A stretch of 64,000 nt of DNA, from assembly GCA_047602055.1 (NCBI GenBank), contig JASGIG010000001.1, positions 248,001-312,000 on the forward strand, given 5' to 3'. This DNA is from JAODBQ01 sp047602055 (GTDB lineage Bacteria; Actinomycetota; Acidimicrobiia; Acidimicrobiales; Ilumatobacteraceae). Shown here piece by piece: positions 8,124 to 17,477 of the stretch; position 1 is the stretch's first letter; every line of letters begins with the position of its first letter. The notes beneath the pieces were generated by a model. That model worked only from the letters and a program-made list of their open reading frames with translations. It did not search any database and was not told where the DNA came from. The position numbers and the translations under genes were made by a program.

Positions 8124-11100
8124 TCAGCTCGTCGTCGGCGGGACGGACGAGCCGGACGCGGTCACCGTCGAACCGGGCGGCGCCGATGTCGAGGTAGAGG
8201 TCGTCGACGTCGATGCCTGCATCAGATCGAACGCCCGCTGGACCAGCTGGCGTGCCTGGTCGACCTTCGACGAATAGCCGGTGAGGTCCTTGGCCTGTAA
8301 CGCGGCATCCGCCTCGCCGAACAGACGGTTGGCCTCGGCGAGCAGCTCCTCCGGCGTCTCGCCCGCGCCGGTCGTCGGCGGCACCGACGTCGACGAGCCG
8401 GTCGAGGGGGTGGTCGTCGACGGCGTGCCGGTCCCGTTGTCGCCGCCGCTGTCGTCGCCACCGCCGGGCACCTCGCCGGCGACGTTGACGCGGTCGCCGA
8501 GGTCGACGTCGAAGCCGGGGAACAGCTTGTCCACTGCCTCACCGATGCTCTCGCCGAACGTCGCGCTGCCGTTGTAGCTGGCGAGCACGAACTTCATCAG
8601 CGGCTGCGACCCACCGTTCGGTTCGGAGAACATCGGGCGGATCCAGATGATCCCGCCGGACACCGGGATCATCTGCAGATCACCGAGCACCACCTGCGAG
8701 CCGCGCTGGTCGATCAGCGTCACCTGCTGGGAGATCAACGGATCCTGGGCCATCGTGTTGGCGACCTGCAGCGGCCCGTTCGGCAACGGATCGTCGGTCA
8801 CCGTGTAGGCGATCAACCGCCCGTAGGTGGCTGGATCGCTGCTCGCGGTCATGAACGCCTGGAGCTCGCGGCGATCGTCGTTGGTGCTGAACGGCACGAA
8901 CGGGCGGTACAGCTCGAACGTCGACGTCGTCTGCCCGGGCGCCTGGAACATCGAGTAGTACGGCACGAACTTCGCCGAAGCGGACTCGTCGGAGAACGCC
9001 TGCTGCTGGCTGCTGGCGTCGGTCACCGGTGTCGCGGTGGCCGTGCCCGCCGTCGTCGCCTGGGCCTGGCTCAGCGGCGCCTGGGCGACCGACCACGCCC
9101 CGTTGCGATCGAAGAACTGGCTCGGCGGCAGCTGGTACTTGGAGTACGCCGCGGTCTGGACGCGGAACAGCTCCTCGGGGTAGCGGAGGTGCTCGGCAAG
9201 TCCCGCCGGCATCTCCGAGGCTCGACCGGAACAGCCCGGGGAACGCCGACTCCCACACCTTGAGCACCGGGTCGGTGCTGTCCATCTCATAGAACGTCGT
9301 CGTCCCGTCATAGGCGTCGACGACCGCCTTCACGCTGTTGCGGATGTAGTTGAACGGCTGGGTCAACCCGCTCGATGACGTCAGTTGCGAGCGGTCGCCG
9401 TTCTGACCGTACGGGTACAGGTCCGACGTCGTGTACCCGTCGACGACCCACAGCACCCGACCGTCGAGCTCCACCGGGTAGGGGTCGCCGTCGAACTGCA
9501 GGAACGGCGCCAACGATCGGACCCGGTCCTGGATGCGGCGGACCGAGATCAGCCGCGAGCCGTCGTTGATCGCGCTCGAGCCGATGAGGTTGTAGTCGAG
9601 GTAGTCGAGGGCGAACGCCAGCCGCTTGAACACCGAGTCGAGCTTCACGCCGCCAGTGCCTGAGTACGCCCCGGGATCCGCCTGTCCAGGACACGTCTCC
9701 TCCCCGACCGCGGTGTTGACGATCGCGTAGCCACTGATGTCGTCGCTGAAGTACAGCTCGGGCCGCGCCAGCGTGGCGTCCGAGTACACGGGACGCCCGT
9801 TGCTGTCGACCTGGCCGGCCGGGGCGACCACCAGGCCGCAGCCGTGCGTCGAGATCAGGTGCTTGCCCTGCCACGTCTTGTTGGCGACCGAACTGAGGTC
9901 GAGCTCACGGGCGCCGAGCACCACCTGCTGCTGGCGGCCGTCGATCACGTAGCGGTCGATGTCGAGGTCGTTGATCGTCAGCCCGGCGCGCAGGCCCTCG
10001 TCGCTGCGGAAGCGGCTGACCATGTCCGCGTCGGCCTTCAGCAGCCGGGCGTTCTGCAGCGAGGAGCTACCGGCGGTGACCTGAGCGGTCGACAGGTCGT
10101 TGATCGGCAGGTTGACACGATCGACCTGGTCGATGCCGAGGGCATGGAGCGTTGCCAGCACGTTGCGCTCGATGTACGGCGCCTCCCGCTCACGCTGGTT
10201 CGGGTCGACGACGAGCGCCTGGATCACCGCGGGGTAGATGATCCCGCCGACGAGCGCCATCACCGCCCACAATCCCGAGGCGACGATCGGCAGCCGCCAC
10301 GAGCCGGTCTTCAGCGTCGACAGGAACGTCCCGGCTGTGAGGAGGGCGATCAGCCCGAGGAGGACGATGGCCGGCAGGCTGGCATGGACTGTCGTGTACG
10401 TCGCCCCGCGCACGATGTTGCTGCGGTTCTCGGCGGTCAGCTCGTAGCGCTCCACCCAGTACGACGCCGCCTTGACCAGCGCGAGCGCGGCGAGCAGCGC
10501 GGCGATGTGGGCCTTGGCGCTGTTGCGGACCTTCGGACGCGGCGGTGAGAAGATGATCCCACCGTTGAGGATGTGGGTGGCCACCGTCAGCAGCGTGATG
10601 AAGATCAGCGCGGCGAACAGCCAGTCGAGCAGGAACGTGACGAACGGCAGCTTGAACAGGTAGAAGCCGATGTCGTGGTGGAACTGCGGGTCGCTGAAGC
10701 CGAACGACTTGGAGTTGCGGAACATCAGCCATTCCTGCCAACGACCGATCGCCGGCGCGGCGAACAGCATGCCGATGACGACGGCCACCACGATCCGGAA
10801 CAGGCGCAGCCGGCGGCCGAAGAAGTCGTGGAAGCGTTCGACCGCTGGGTGGACGTTCGCCGTGAACACCACCGGTGAGAGGCGGTCGGCGATCAGCAGG
10901 TTGAGGATCGCCATCGCCGAGAACGCTCCGGCGAAGAGGACGAACAGCAGGACCTTGGTGCGCAGGATCCCCCAGAAGACGTCGCCGCGGCCGAGCGAGG
11001 TGTGCCATAGGTAGTCGACGTAGAAGCCGGCGAAGAACCGGGCGGAGATGATCAGCCCGACGATCAGGACCAGCGCGGCGACGAGGAGGACACGACCCCG

Positions 11101-11148
11101 GTCGCCGACCCGGCGCCGGCGGCCGGCGCGCTCAGCGGGGTTGGGCAC
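8124..11148 (-). pseudogene. UPF0182 family membrane protein, single-base frameshift
   Basis: The N-terminal two-thirds (11148 to about 9220) has several transmembrane helices and the family's long extracellular region (YSDATLARPELYFSDD). The remainder continues in another frame (about 9220 to 8124) from SEMPAGLAEHLRYPEELF, and ends in a Thr/Ser/Pro-rich tail. At the junction AGCCTCGGAGATG would be in frame if one C were removed. Restored length is about 1000 residues, normal for the family. A GTG at 11148, 11 bases after the upstream gene's stop, is the likely start. UPF0182 next to a PDZ-Lon gene is a conserved actinobacterial arrangement. No slippery site is present, so this is a mutation or sequence error. 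Confidence 0.8.
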
Positions 11149-11159
11149 GAGCCGTGACG

Positions 11160-13301
11160 CTACCCGCGGTCGGTTGCGAGCATGCAGCGGCAACCCTCGT
11201 GCGCGGGGGCGCACGGCTGACCGGTGGCGAACGGCTCACCGGCGCCGATCACGCCGGACAGCGCGTTGTCGTCGCAGTCGGCGCAGACCGGCACGCGTGG
11301 GTCGTGCGTCCACTTGACAGGGGTGCCGGGATCGACGCCGGCGAGCGCGCCATGACCGAAGGCGATGCGGACGATCTCGTCGAGCCGCTCGTCGATCTGC
11401 TGGATCTTCCACTCGCGGTAGACGCCGCGCGCCAGGGTGGCGAGCTCGGTGGTGTCGCCGCCGGCGTCGGCGACGGCGTGGCTCATCCGGTCGCGCAGGG
11501 GGGCGACGATCGTGTCGAGCAGCGCCTGCACGGCGGGCGCGGTGGCGTCGGCGGTGCGCACCCGGCGGCGCAGGTCGGCATCCGGACCGTCGGTGAGCGA
11601 GGCGGCACCGGCGACGGCGGCGTCGGTCAGCTCGCCGGCGATGACGTCCGCATACCGGCCGGCGTGCTCGTCGACCGCCGGCAGCATCGGCTCCAGCGCG
11701 GTGATCGTCGACGCACGGCGCAGTGCGTGGAGCACGTCGTTCTGCTCGTCGGCGAGGACCCGCTTGAGCTTGCGCGCCGCCGTGACGATCAATGGGGTGA
11801 GCGCGGCGTCACGACGGCCGAACGGCGAGTCGTCGACGTCCTCGTTGGCCACCGGAGCGACCGGCGACGGCTCGAACACGGAGAAGCGATCGGGGCGCGG
11901 CAGCGTCCGGGTGGCGTCCTCGTCGTCGACAACCGGCGCTGGGGCTGGGGCTGGGGCTGGGGCTGGGGCTGGGGCGGCCGGTACTTCCTCGGCGCGCAAC
12001 CGGGCGCGCTCGGCGATCGACTCGGCGCGTGCCGCGCGCAGCCGGGCGAACAGGTCGTCGACGGCGGCGGGGTCGACGTCGACGTGCTCATCGCCCGCCG
12101 GCGCAGCATCGTCGGTGACCTCGGCGAGCGGCGCGTCGTCGGCGCCCACGGTGTCCTCGACCTCGACCGCGACCTCGCCCACCACCGGCGGCCCACCTAC
12201 CTCGTCGTCGGCGGCCACCGGCGGGGCCGGCTCGACGCTGACCTCCAGCCGGGCGCTGTCAACCAGGATGTCGACGTCGGCAGCGATGTCGGGTTCGGCA
12301 ATCGGCGGGTCGTCGACGATCACCTCGCCGGCGAACAGCGACACAACCCGTGACGGCTCCTCGTCGGCGACGTCGTCGGACGCCGGCTCGACGACGTCGG
12401 CGGTCTCGACCGAGTCGATCGGCTCGACGGTCTCCGGCATCTCGGCGGGTTCGTCCTCGCTCGTCGGCTCGATCTCGTCGTCGACGATCACCTCGTCGAC
12501 GACGATCTCCACGTCGGCGGGCAGCTCCGGCACGTCGTCCGTGCCGAACGTCATCCGCGGCGCCTCCGGCTCCGGCACCGGTGCCGGCTCGGGACGCGGC
12601 GAGTTCGGCAGCATCACCGGGACCGGACCGGTGGTCGGCGAGAGGTTGACGTACTCGCTGGGCTCGCCGAGCGGCACCAGCTCGCTCATCACGTCGACGG
12701 CGGCGAGCCGGGCACGCTCGAACGCCTGCACCAGGCGGTCCCGGCCGTGGACGAGCTGCTCGATCTGCTGGCGGGCCAGCTCTCGGCGGCGGCTCAGCTC
12801 GGTGAGCACCCGCTCCCGGTAGGCGCGGGCCTCGTTGACCATCTCGCGGCCCTGCTGCTTGGCCATCTCCAGCTCGCTCTCGGCGTCGGCAGCCGCGTCC
12901 TGACGGCGCCGCGCTGCTTCGACCTGCGCCTCCTCGCGCACCCGCTGGGCCTCGTCGGCTGCCTCGCCGACGATGCGCGCCGCAGCATCTTCGGCACGCA
13001 CCTTGATCTGCGTCGCCGCCTCCCGTGACGTCGCCAGGATGCGCGCCGCCTCCTCGCCGAGCAGCCGGGTGACGACCTCCTCGTCGAGCGCGATCGCCGG
13101 GTTGGGCGCGCCGCGCTGGGCGGTGCGCAGGTCGCGCTCGAGGTAGCGCTCACGCTCTTGCAGGCGGGCCAGCTCGGCGGCAACCATCCGCAGGAAGTCG
13201 CGGACCTCGGTCTGGTCGAAGCCGCGCCGACCCGTGGAGAACGTGGCTCCGGCGACCGCGTCGGGCGACGAAGGATCGGGGCGGGAAAACGACAAGGCCA
13301 T
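11160..13301 (-). CDS. DivIVA-like coiled-coil protein with CRC-type metal-binding C-terminus
   Basis: About 713 residues. The start (MALSFSRPDP, then FSTGRRGFDQTEVRDFLRMV) is a DivIVA/Wag31-type membrane-curvature domain, followed by about 170 residues of Ala/Glu/Arg coiled coil. A long acidic, Pro/Val-rich linker includes an Ala-Pro dipeptide run coded by tandem GGGGCT hexamers. The last 250 residues are helical and end with VCADCDDN and a PAHEGCRC motif, resembling the Cys/His end of phage Mu F-like head proteins. ATG at 13301 is chosen because the open frame upstream is not protein-like. It probably acts at the cell pole or division site; the role of the C-terminal domain is unknown. Confidence 0.7.
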   Translation of the reverse strand: MALSFSRPDPSSPDAVAGATFSTGRRGFDQTEVRDFLRMVAAELARLQERERYLERDLRTAQRGAPNPAIALDEEVVTRLLGEEAARILATSREAATQIKVRAEDAAARIVGEAADEAQRVREEAQVEAARRRQDAAADAESELEMAKQQGREMVNEARAYRERVLTELSRRRELARQQIEQLVHGRDRLVQAFERARLAAVDVMSELVPLGEPSEYVNLSPTTGPVPVMLPNSPRPEPAPVPEPEAPRMTFGTDDVPELPADVEIVVDEVIVDDEIEPTSEDEPAEMPETVEPIDSVETADVVEPASDDVADEEPSRVVSLFAGEVIVDDPPIAEPDIAADVDILVDSARLEVSVEPAPPVAADDEVGGPPVVGEVAVEVEDTVGADDAPLAEVTDDAAPAGDEHVDVDPAAVDDLFARLRAARAESIAERARLRAEEVPAAPAPAPAPAPAPAPVVDDEDATRTLPRPDRFSVFEPSPVAPVANEDVDDSPFGRRDAALTPLIVTAARKLKRVLADEQNDVLHALRRASTITALEPMLPAVDEHAGRYADVIAGELTDAAVAGAASLTDGPDADLRRRVRTADATAPAVQALLDTIVAPLRDRMSHAVADAGGDTTELATLARGVYREWKIQQIDERLDEIVRIAFGHGALAGVDPGTPVKWTHDPRVPVCADCDDNALSGVIGAGEPFATGQPCAPAHEGCRCMLATDRG
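11938..11976. repeat. Tandem hexamer GGGGCT, about six copies
   Basis: A perfect in-frame microsatellite inside the DivIVA-like gene coding for alternating Ala-Pro. Gain or loss of a unit would change linker length without shifting the frame. Confidence 0.9.
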
Positions 13302-13383
13302 CGCAACCAACAGTAGGGCTGCCCGATCGTCAGGTGGCGGCAATCGGCGCCGATGCCGGGCCGCAGCTGACGTCGTCGCCGGA

Positions 13384-14667
13384 TCAGGGCGTGGTCGTGG
13401 CAGGCGCGCTCGACGGCGCCGTCGTCGACGGGCTCGCCGTCCCGCCGTCGCTGTCGTGCGCCGGGGGCACGAACGGGTCACCACCGATGCGCTGCAAGGC
13501 GGCGAGCGCCTCGTCCAGCGTGTTGACCGGGATGATCTCGACACCGGGCGCGGCTTTGCGCGCCGCAGCAATATCCGCGTCGCCCTGGTTCGCCGGGACG
13601 ATGAAGTACTTCGCGCCGGCCTGCTGCACGGCCGATGCCTTGGAGCGCAGACCGCCGATCGCCCCGACATCGCCGTTGACGTCGATCGTTCCGGTGACGG
13701 CGACCTTCTGGCCACCTGTCAGGTCACCCTCGCTGAGCCGGTCGATCAGCGTCAGCGTGAAGGCCAGGCCGGCCGACGGTCCGCCGATGTTGTCCGTCTC
13801 GAAGTCGATCTTGATGTCGTTCGGGATCGTCACGATGCGCGTGTCCTGCATCTGCACGCCGATCAGCGGGCGACCGTCGTCGGGCGCGCCGACCAACTGG
13901 ACGTCGGCCGTCCCCGACTGGCCGTTGCGCTCGTAGGTGATGGTGACGGTGTCGCCGGCCTGGTGGGCGTTGATCGCCGGCGACAGGTCGGGCAGGGTCG
14001 CCACCGGCGTCCCGTCGACCGCGGTAATCGTGTCGCCGGCCTTGAGGACGTCGAAGGCCGGGCTGCGCTTCGTGCAGCTCCCGGCGTCGTCGACCGCGAA
14101 GCAGCTGAACTGCTGGATGATCGCCGGGCCCCAGTCGATCGTGACGGGGTAGCCGAGCTTCTGCAGGGCGACGAAGTACGCGTCGTTCTTGGCGTTGCGC
14201 ATGTCGCTGACGGCGATCTGCTCGTCCTCCTCGCGCGTCACCGTGCCGAAGCGATCCTCCTGGCTCTCGAAGAAGCTCGTGCCGGCATTGCCGTCGGCCA
14301 GCCACCACTCGAACAGCGGTAGCTCCGGCTCGCGCACGGTGACGAACAGCAGGTTGCTCGAGTCGTCGAACTGCTCGACGCCGCTGACCTTCAGGCGCGA
14401 GCCGGCCGGCGAGGCGTCGGCAGGCACGACGGCGTAGCGCACGGCCTCGGCGGGGCCACGGCGGACGCAGACGTTGTCGGCATCGACCTCCAGGCAGTCG
14501 TGCTTGTCGACGAACGCCGTGGCCGGCACGAAGCTGGCAGACAGCACGGCGAGGATCGGGGCGAAGCCGACGACGGCAAGCGGGATGCCCCACCACCGGC
14601 GGGCCTTGGAGGGCGCCCGGCCGGCCGGCGGGGGCCCCGGTACGCTCGGTTGTTGCGTGGGAATCAC
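13384..14667 (-). CDS. PDZ and Lon-type serine protease domain protein (YlbL-like)
   Basis: About 427 residues. A single transmembrane helix (WWGIPLAVVGFAPILAVL) anchors the protein. Then come an extracytoplasmic region, a PDZ domain (KAGDTITAVDGTPV) and a Lon (S16) protease domain with the catalytic Ser in NIGGPSAGLAF and Lys in GGLRSKASAV. A Ser/Thr/Pro tail ends it. GTG at 14667 is the likely start. Its neighbour two genes on is UPF0182, as in many actinobacteria. The substrate is unknown; a role in processing membrane or envelope proteins is inferred from the family. Confidence 0.88.
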   Translation of the reverse strand: MIPTQQPSVPGPPPAGRAPSKARRWWGIPLAVVGFAPILAVLSASFVPATAFVDKHDCLEVDADNVCVRRGPAEAVRYAVVPADASPAGSRLKVSGVEQFDDSSNLLFVTVREPELPLFEWWLADGNAGTSFFESQEDRFGTVTREEDEQIAVSDMRNAKNDAYFVALQKLGYPVTIDWGPAIIQQFSCFAVDDAGSCTKRSPAFDVLKAGDTITAVDGTPVATLPDLSPAINAHQAGDTVTITYERNGQSGTADVQLVGAPDDGRPLIGVQMQDTRIVTIPNDIKIDFETDNIGGPSAGLAFTLTLIDRLSEGDLTGGQKVAVTGTIDVNGDVGAIGGLRSKASAVQQAGAKYFIVPANQGDADIAAARKAAPGVEIIPVNTLDEALAALQRIGGDPFVPPAHDSDGGTASPSTTAPSSAPATTTP

Positions 14668-14977
14668 CGATGTCACGACTGCTGCTGCCTGGATCGTCGG
14701 GCTGGCGATCGTGTCGATGATCGCGGCCGGGTGGCGCAAGGCTGCCAGAGCCACGGCCGATCCGGCACGCGCCCGTCGTCCCGGTCGTGCGCCCGTGGGC
14801 ATCCCGTTGGAGGACGTCCAGACGCCAATGTACCGACCGGCGTCGATCTGGCGGCGGGTGTGGTCGCTTGTCGCCGGCAGCGCGATCGCCGTCGTCACCG
14901 GCGCGCTGCTGGCCACGGTCCTCGGCTTCGGCATCGCCTACGCCGTGGTGCGCTTCTCGGACATGCTCAAGCGGTGA
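14657..14977 (+). CDS. Small two-helix membrane protein
   Basis: About 106 residues with two hydrophobic segments (AAAWIVGLAIVSMIAAGW near the start, AIAVVTGALLATVLGFGIAY near the end) separated by a basic loop. The GTG start at 14657 overlaps by 11 bases, on the other strand, the start of the PDZ-Lon gene, so the two genes fire divergently from the same few bases. Its stop overlaps the next gene's start (GTGA). Function unknown. Confidence 0.65.
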   Translation: MGITDVTTAAAWIVGLAIVSMIAAGWRKAARATADPARARRPGRAPVGIPLEDVQTPMYRPASIWRRVWSLVAGSAIAVVTGALLATVLGFGIAYAVVRFSDMLKR

Positions 14978-15549
14978 GCGCTTGGCGGGACGCGGCCGCT
15001 GCCGGTCACGTCGGCGACGAGGCGACGGCACGCGGGGCGCTCGACTCGCCCGACCCCGTCGTTCGGGAACTGGCGCTCGGGGCGCTCGACCGGTTGGGCG
15101 CGCTCGACGACGCGACGCTGCTCACCGCGTTCGACGACGCCGACGCACAGGTCCGCCGGCGGGCCGTGACGATCGCCGCGAGGCGGCCGGGCGTGCCATT
15201 GCTGGCGATGCTCGACGACCCGATGCCGGCCGTCGTCGAGACGGCGGCGTGGGCCTGCGGCGAACGCGCCGCGACGGCGCCGGCGGTGCTCGACCGGTTG
15301 ATCGCGCTCGCCGGTTCGGCGGACGACGCGCTGGTGCGCGAGGCCGCGGTCGCCGCGCTCGGGGCGATCGGCGACGAGCGCGCCCTGCCGGCGATCCTGT
15401 CGGCGTGCACCGACAAGCCGGCGGTGCGCCGCCGCGCCGTCCTCGCGCTCGCGCCCTTCGACGGCCCCCAGGTCGAGGCTGCGCTGCAGGCCGCGCTCGA
15501 CGATCGCGACTGGCAGGTCCGCCAAGCCGCCGAGGACCTCACTCGTTGA
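14974..15549 (+). CDS. HEAT-repeat protein
   Basis: About 191 residues made of roughly 30-residue helical pairs of the type DPVVRELALGALDRLG, DAQVRRRAVTIAA and DALVREAAVAALGAIGD, typical of HEAT/PBS-lyase repeats that form protein-binding solenoids. Translationally coupled to the preceding small membrane gene through a GTGA overlap, so the two products may act together at the membrane. The 3' end overlaps the convergent TetR gene by 11 bases. No enzymatic motif. Confidence 0.8.
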   Translation: MSAWRDAAAAGHVGDEATARGALDSPDPVVRELALGALDRLGALDDATLLTAFDDADAQVRRRAVTIAARRPGVPLLAMLDDPMPAVVETAAWACGERAATAPAVLDRLIALAGSADDALVREAAVAALGAIGDERALPAILSACTDKPAVRRRAVLALAPFDGPQVEAALQAALDDRDWQVRQAAEDLTR

Positions 15550-16174
15550 ACAGCAGGCCGATGATCGCATCGGCGTGGCGTTCGATCACGTCGTCGTCAT
15601 TGGGGTCGAGGCCGGTGACGCGCTGGAACTCGGGTCCGAGCACGAACATGTGCGGACCGGCGCCGGTGAGGATGTAGTAGAGGTTGGCGAACGGCATCGG
15701 AGCGACGAGCCCCTGCTCGGCCAGCGGGGCGAAGATCGCCTCGGTCGCCTCGTACAGCCGCCGGGTGTGCCGATCGGTCATCCAGCGCATCCGCGGGCCG
15801 TCGGTCTTGCCCTCGCCCGTGATGATCCGGTGCAGCTGGGGGCGGCGCGCCGAGAAGTGGACGAACTCGCGGACCAGCAGCTTGGCGGTGGTCAGCTGAT
15901 CGACGCCGCGCAGGCCGGTCACCCGCGTCCGCAGCGCGTCGTCGAGCTGCTCGAAGATCCGGTCGACGGCGGTGCGCCACAGCTCGTCCTTGGACGTGAA
16001 GTGGTAGTTGAGCAGCGGCTGGGTGACGCCGGCGCGGGTCGCGATCTCACGGGTGGAGGCGCCGTCGAACGAGCGCTCGGCGAACACCTCGAGCGCCTCG
16101 GTGAGGATCCGCTCACGAGTGGCGTCGGCCGACGGCCGCGGTGTCTGGACGGTCGGTGCCTTCGACGTGGCCAT
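15539..16174 (-). CDS. TetR-family transcriptional regulator
   Basis: About 211 residues. The N-terminal helix-turn-helix is clear (RERILTEALEVFAERSFDG, then TREIATRAGVTQPLLNYHF), followed by the family's helical ligand-binding domain. ATG at 16174. A perfect 18-bp palindrome lies about 40 bases upstream and is likely its own operator. The regulated genes and ligand are not evident; convergent with the HEAT gene. Confidence 0.9.
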   Translation of the reverse strand: MATSKAPTVQTPRPSADATRERILTEALEVFAERSFDGASTREIATRAGVTQPLLNYHFTSKDELWRTAVDRIFEQLDDALRTRVTGLRGVDQLTTAKLLVREFVHFSARRPQLHRIITGEGKTDGPRMRWMTDRHTRRLYEATEAIFAPLAEQGLVAPMPFANLYYILTGAGPHMFVLGPEFQRVTGLDPNDDDVIERHADAIIGLLFNE

Positions 16175-16214
16175 GCCTACCACCCTAATCGTCCGATCAG
16201 ACCCCTTGATAGAT

Positions 16215-16232
16215 CCTGATCGATCGATCAGG
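16215..16232. promoter_or_regulatory. 18-bp perfect palindrome, probable TetR operator
   Basis: CCTGATCGATCGATCAGG is its own reverse complement and lies between the TetR gene (starting 16174, leftward) and the small gene starting at 16352. Related half-sites (CCGATCAGA, TAGATCCTGATC) precede it. TetR proteins usually bind palindromes in their own promoter. Confidence 0.6.
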
Positions 16233-16351
16233 CTGCCGACCATGACAACGATGCTGTTGGGGGCTCGACTCGAGCGCTGCTTCGATGACCCGATCCCAAA
16301 TCCAGGGCGCCCCTCAGACAGATGGCCTTCGAGGCAGGAAGGAATGCTGAG

Positions 16352-16597
16352 ATGACCGACTCCTACGAGATCGCTGTCGACTTCATGGATATGACCAACG
16401 ACGGTCGCCTTTGGGTCCGAGCGGACGACGCTCGGCCCGGCACCAAGCTGTCCGCGGGACGGCACCTGATCGTCGGCGACGACGACGCGGACCCGAGGGT
16501 CGCCCGTGTCCTGACAGTCGATCTCGGCGGCAACATCGAACTCGAGATCCTCCCCGGCAGCGTGGAGTCGCACGCCGACCTGCTCACGCCGGCCTGA
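16352..16597 (+). CDS. Small acidic protein of unknown function
   Basis: 81 residues (MTDSYEIAVDFMDMTND...), strongly acidic, predicted beta-rich by pattern (RHLIVGDDDADPRVARVLTVD). ATG at 16352 follows GGCAGGAAGGA at a good distance, better than the upstream ATG at 16322. The pattern resembles small barrel-like domains, but I do not recognise a family. Confidence 0.6.
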   Translation: MTDSYEIAVDFMDMTNDGRLWVRADDARPGTKLSAGRHLIVGDDDADPRVARVLTVDLGGNIELEILPGSVESHADLLTPA

Positions 16598-16703
16598 GGC
16601 TCGCCTCCTTCGCCAGTCGCTTCGCAGCCGACGATCCGGCGATCTCGGACGCGGTGATAGCCGGTTGACGTCGGCGTGCCTCCGATGGTCAACAGTGATC
16701 GGC

Positions 16704-16820
16704 GTGACGGCGGCGGACGATCCGGGCAGCGACGGCAAGATCCTCAGAGGCGCTCGGCTGCGGCCTGGCGGCACGGTTCGGTTCGTCTCGCCGGCCAGCG
16801 CGTCGAGCCGCGCCACCTGA
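16704..16820 (+). pseudogene. N-terminal remnant of an S66 LD-carboxypeptidase-like gene
   Basis: A 38-codon frame from GTG 16704 includes LRPGGTVRFVSPASA, close to the conserved start of peptidase family S66 (LD-carboxypeptidases: LRPGDTVxxVSPAS). The frame then ends and no further part of the enzyme follows. It is the main content of the 300-base gap between the small acidic gene and the toxin module. Confidence 0.4.
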
Positions 16821-16905
16821 GCACCAGCATCGGAAGCGAACGGTGACCGTGCCCAGCCGGCAACTGCTCGTCGATGCGGCCTGTGGTGCTCAGTAGCCTT
16901 CGAGC

Positions 16906-17131
16906 ATGTCGTTGCTCGATCGCATCTCGATCGATCCCGAGGTGGTCCACGGACGCCCTGCGATCCGCGGCACGCGAAATGCATGTCACGGACGTGCTGT
17001 CACTGCTCGCGGCAGGAGCAACCGAGGCGGAGATCCTGGATGATTATCCATATCTCGCGGCCGAAGACATTCGGGCATGTCTCGCCTACGCCGCGGCACA
17101 GGCTGACCACACGGTCGTGATCGCGTCCTGA
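16906..17131 (+). pseudogene. DUF433 antitoxin, one-base frameshift
   Basis: From ATG 16906 the frame reads MSLLDRISIDPEVVHGRPAI then RGTR, the DUF433 signature, and then leaves frame. MHVTDVLSLLAAGATEAEIL and the rest continue one base later. The string CGAAATGCATGTC would be in frame with one A fewer. The gene lies four bases before a DUF5615 toxin gene, the usual pairing. If real, the break would leave the toxin without its antitoxin. Confidence 0.75.
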
Positions 17132-17135
17132 GAGC

Positions 17136-17477
17136 GTGCGATTCCTCGTCGACGCTCAACTGCCGCCCGCGCTCGCTCAGCTGCTCAGCACGTACGGCCA
17201 CGTCGCCGAGCATGTCGGCGACATCGGTCCCGGCGACGCTGCCGATCGCGATCTGTGGCGATACGCCATCGGACACGACGCGGTGATCGTCACGAAGGAC
17301 GAGGACTTCGCCGACATGGTCATCGCCAGCAGGACCACCCCGACCGTGGTGCGGGTCCGAGTCGGCAACACTCGACGAGCAGCACTCCTCGCATGGTTCG
17401 AGCCGCTCATCGATCAGGTCGTGGCCTTGCTCGAGACCGGCAACCGCCTCATCGAGCTTCGCTCGTTGCCTGAGTAG
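17136..17477 (+). CDS. DUF5615 PIN-like toxin
   Basis: 113 residues starting VRFLVDAQLPPALAQLL from a GTG four bases after the antitoxin stop. DUF5615 proteins are PIN-like nucleases paired with DUF433 antitoxins. The acidic residues expected of the PIN fold are seen in FLVDAQLP and VTKDEDFADM. Length is normal and the gene looks intact, although its antitoxin is frameshifted here. RNA cleavage is the family's presumed activity. Confidence 0.8.
   Translation: MRFLVDAQLPPALAQLLSTYGHVAEHVGDIGPGDAADRDLWRYAIGHDAVIVTKDEDFADMVIASRTTPTVVRVRVGNTRRAALLAWFEPLIDQVVALLETGNRLIELRSLPE

Noticed and set aside
9215..9225. Programmed frameshift in UPF0182
   Set aside because: No slippery heptamer or hairpin; the family is a single continuous frame elsewhere.
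13302..13715. Longer DivIVA-like protein starting at 13715
   Set aside because: The extra 138 codons are Arg/Ser/Pro-rich shadow of the PDZ-Lon gene's 3' end; MALSFSRPDP at 13301 fits the family start.
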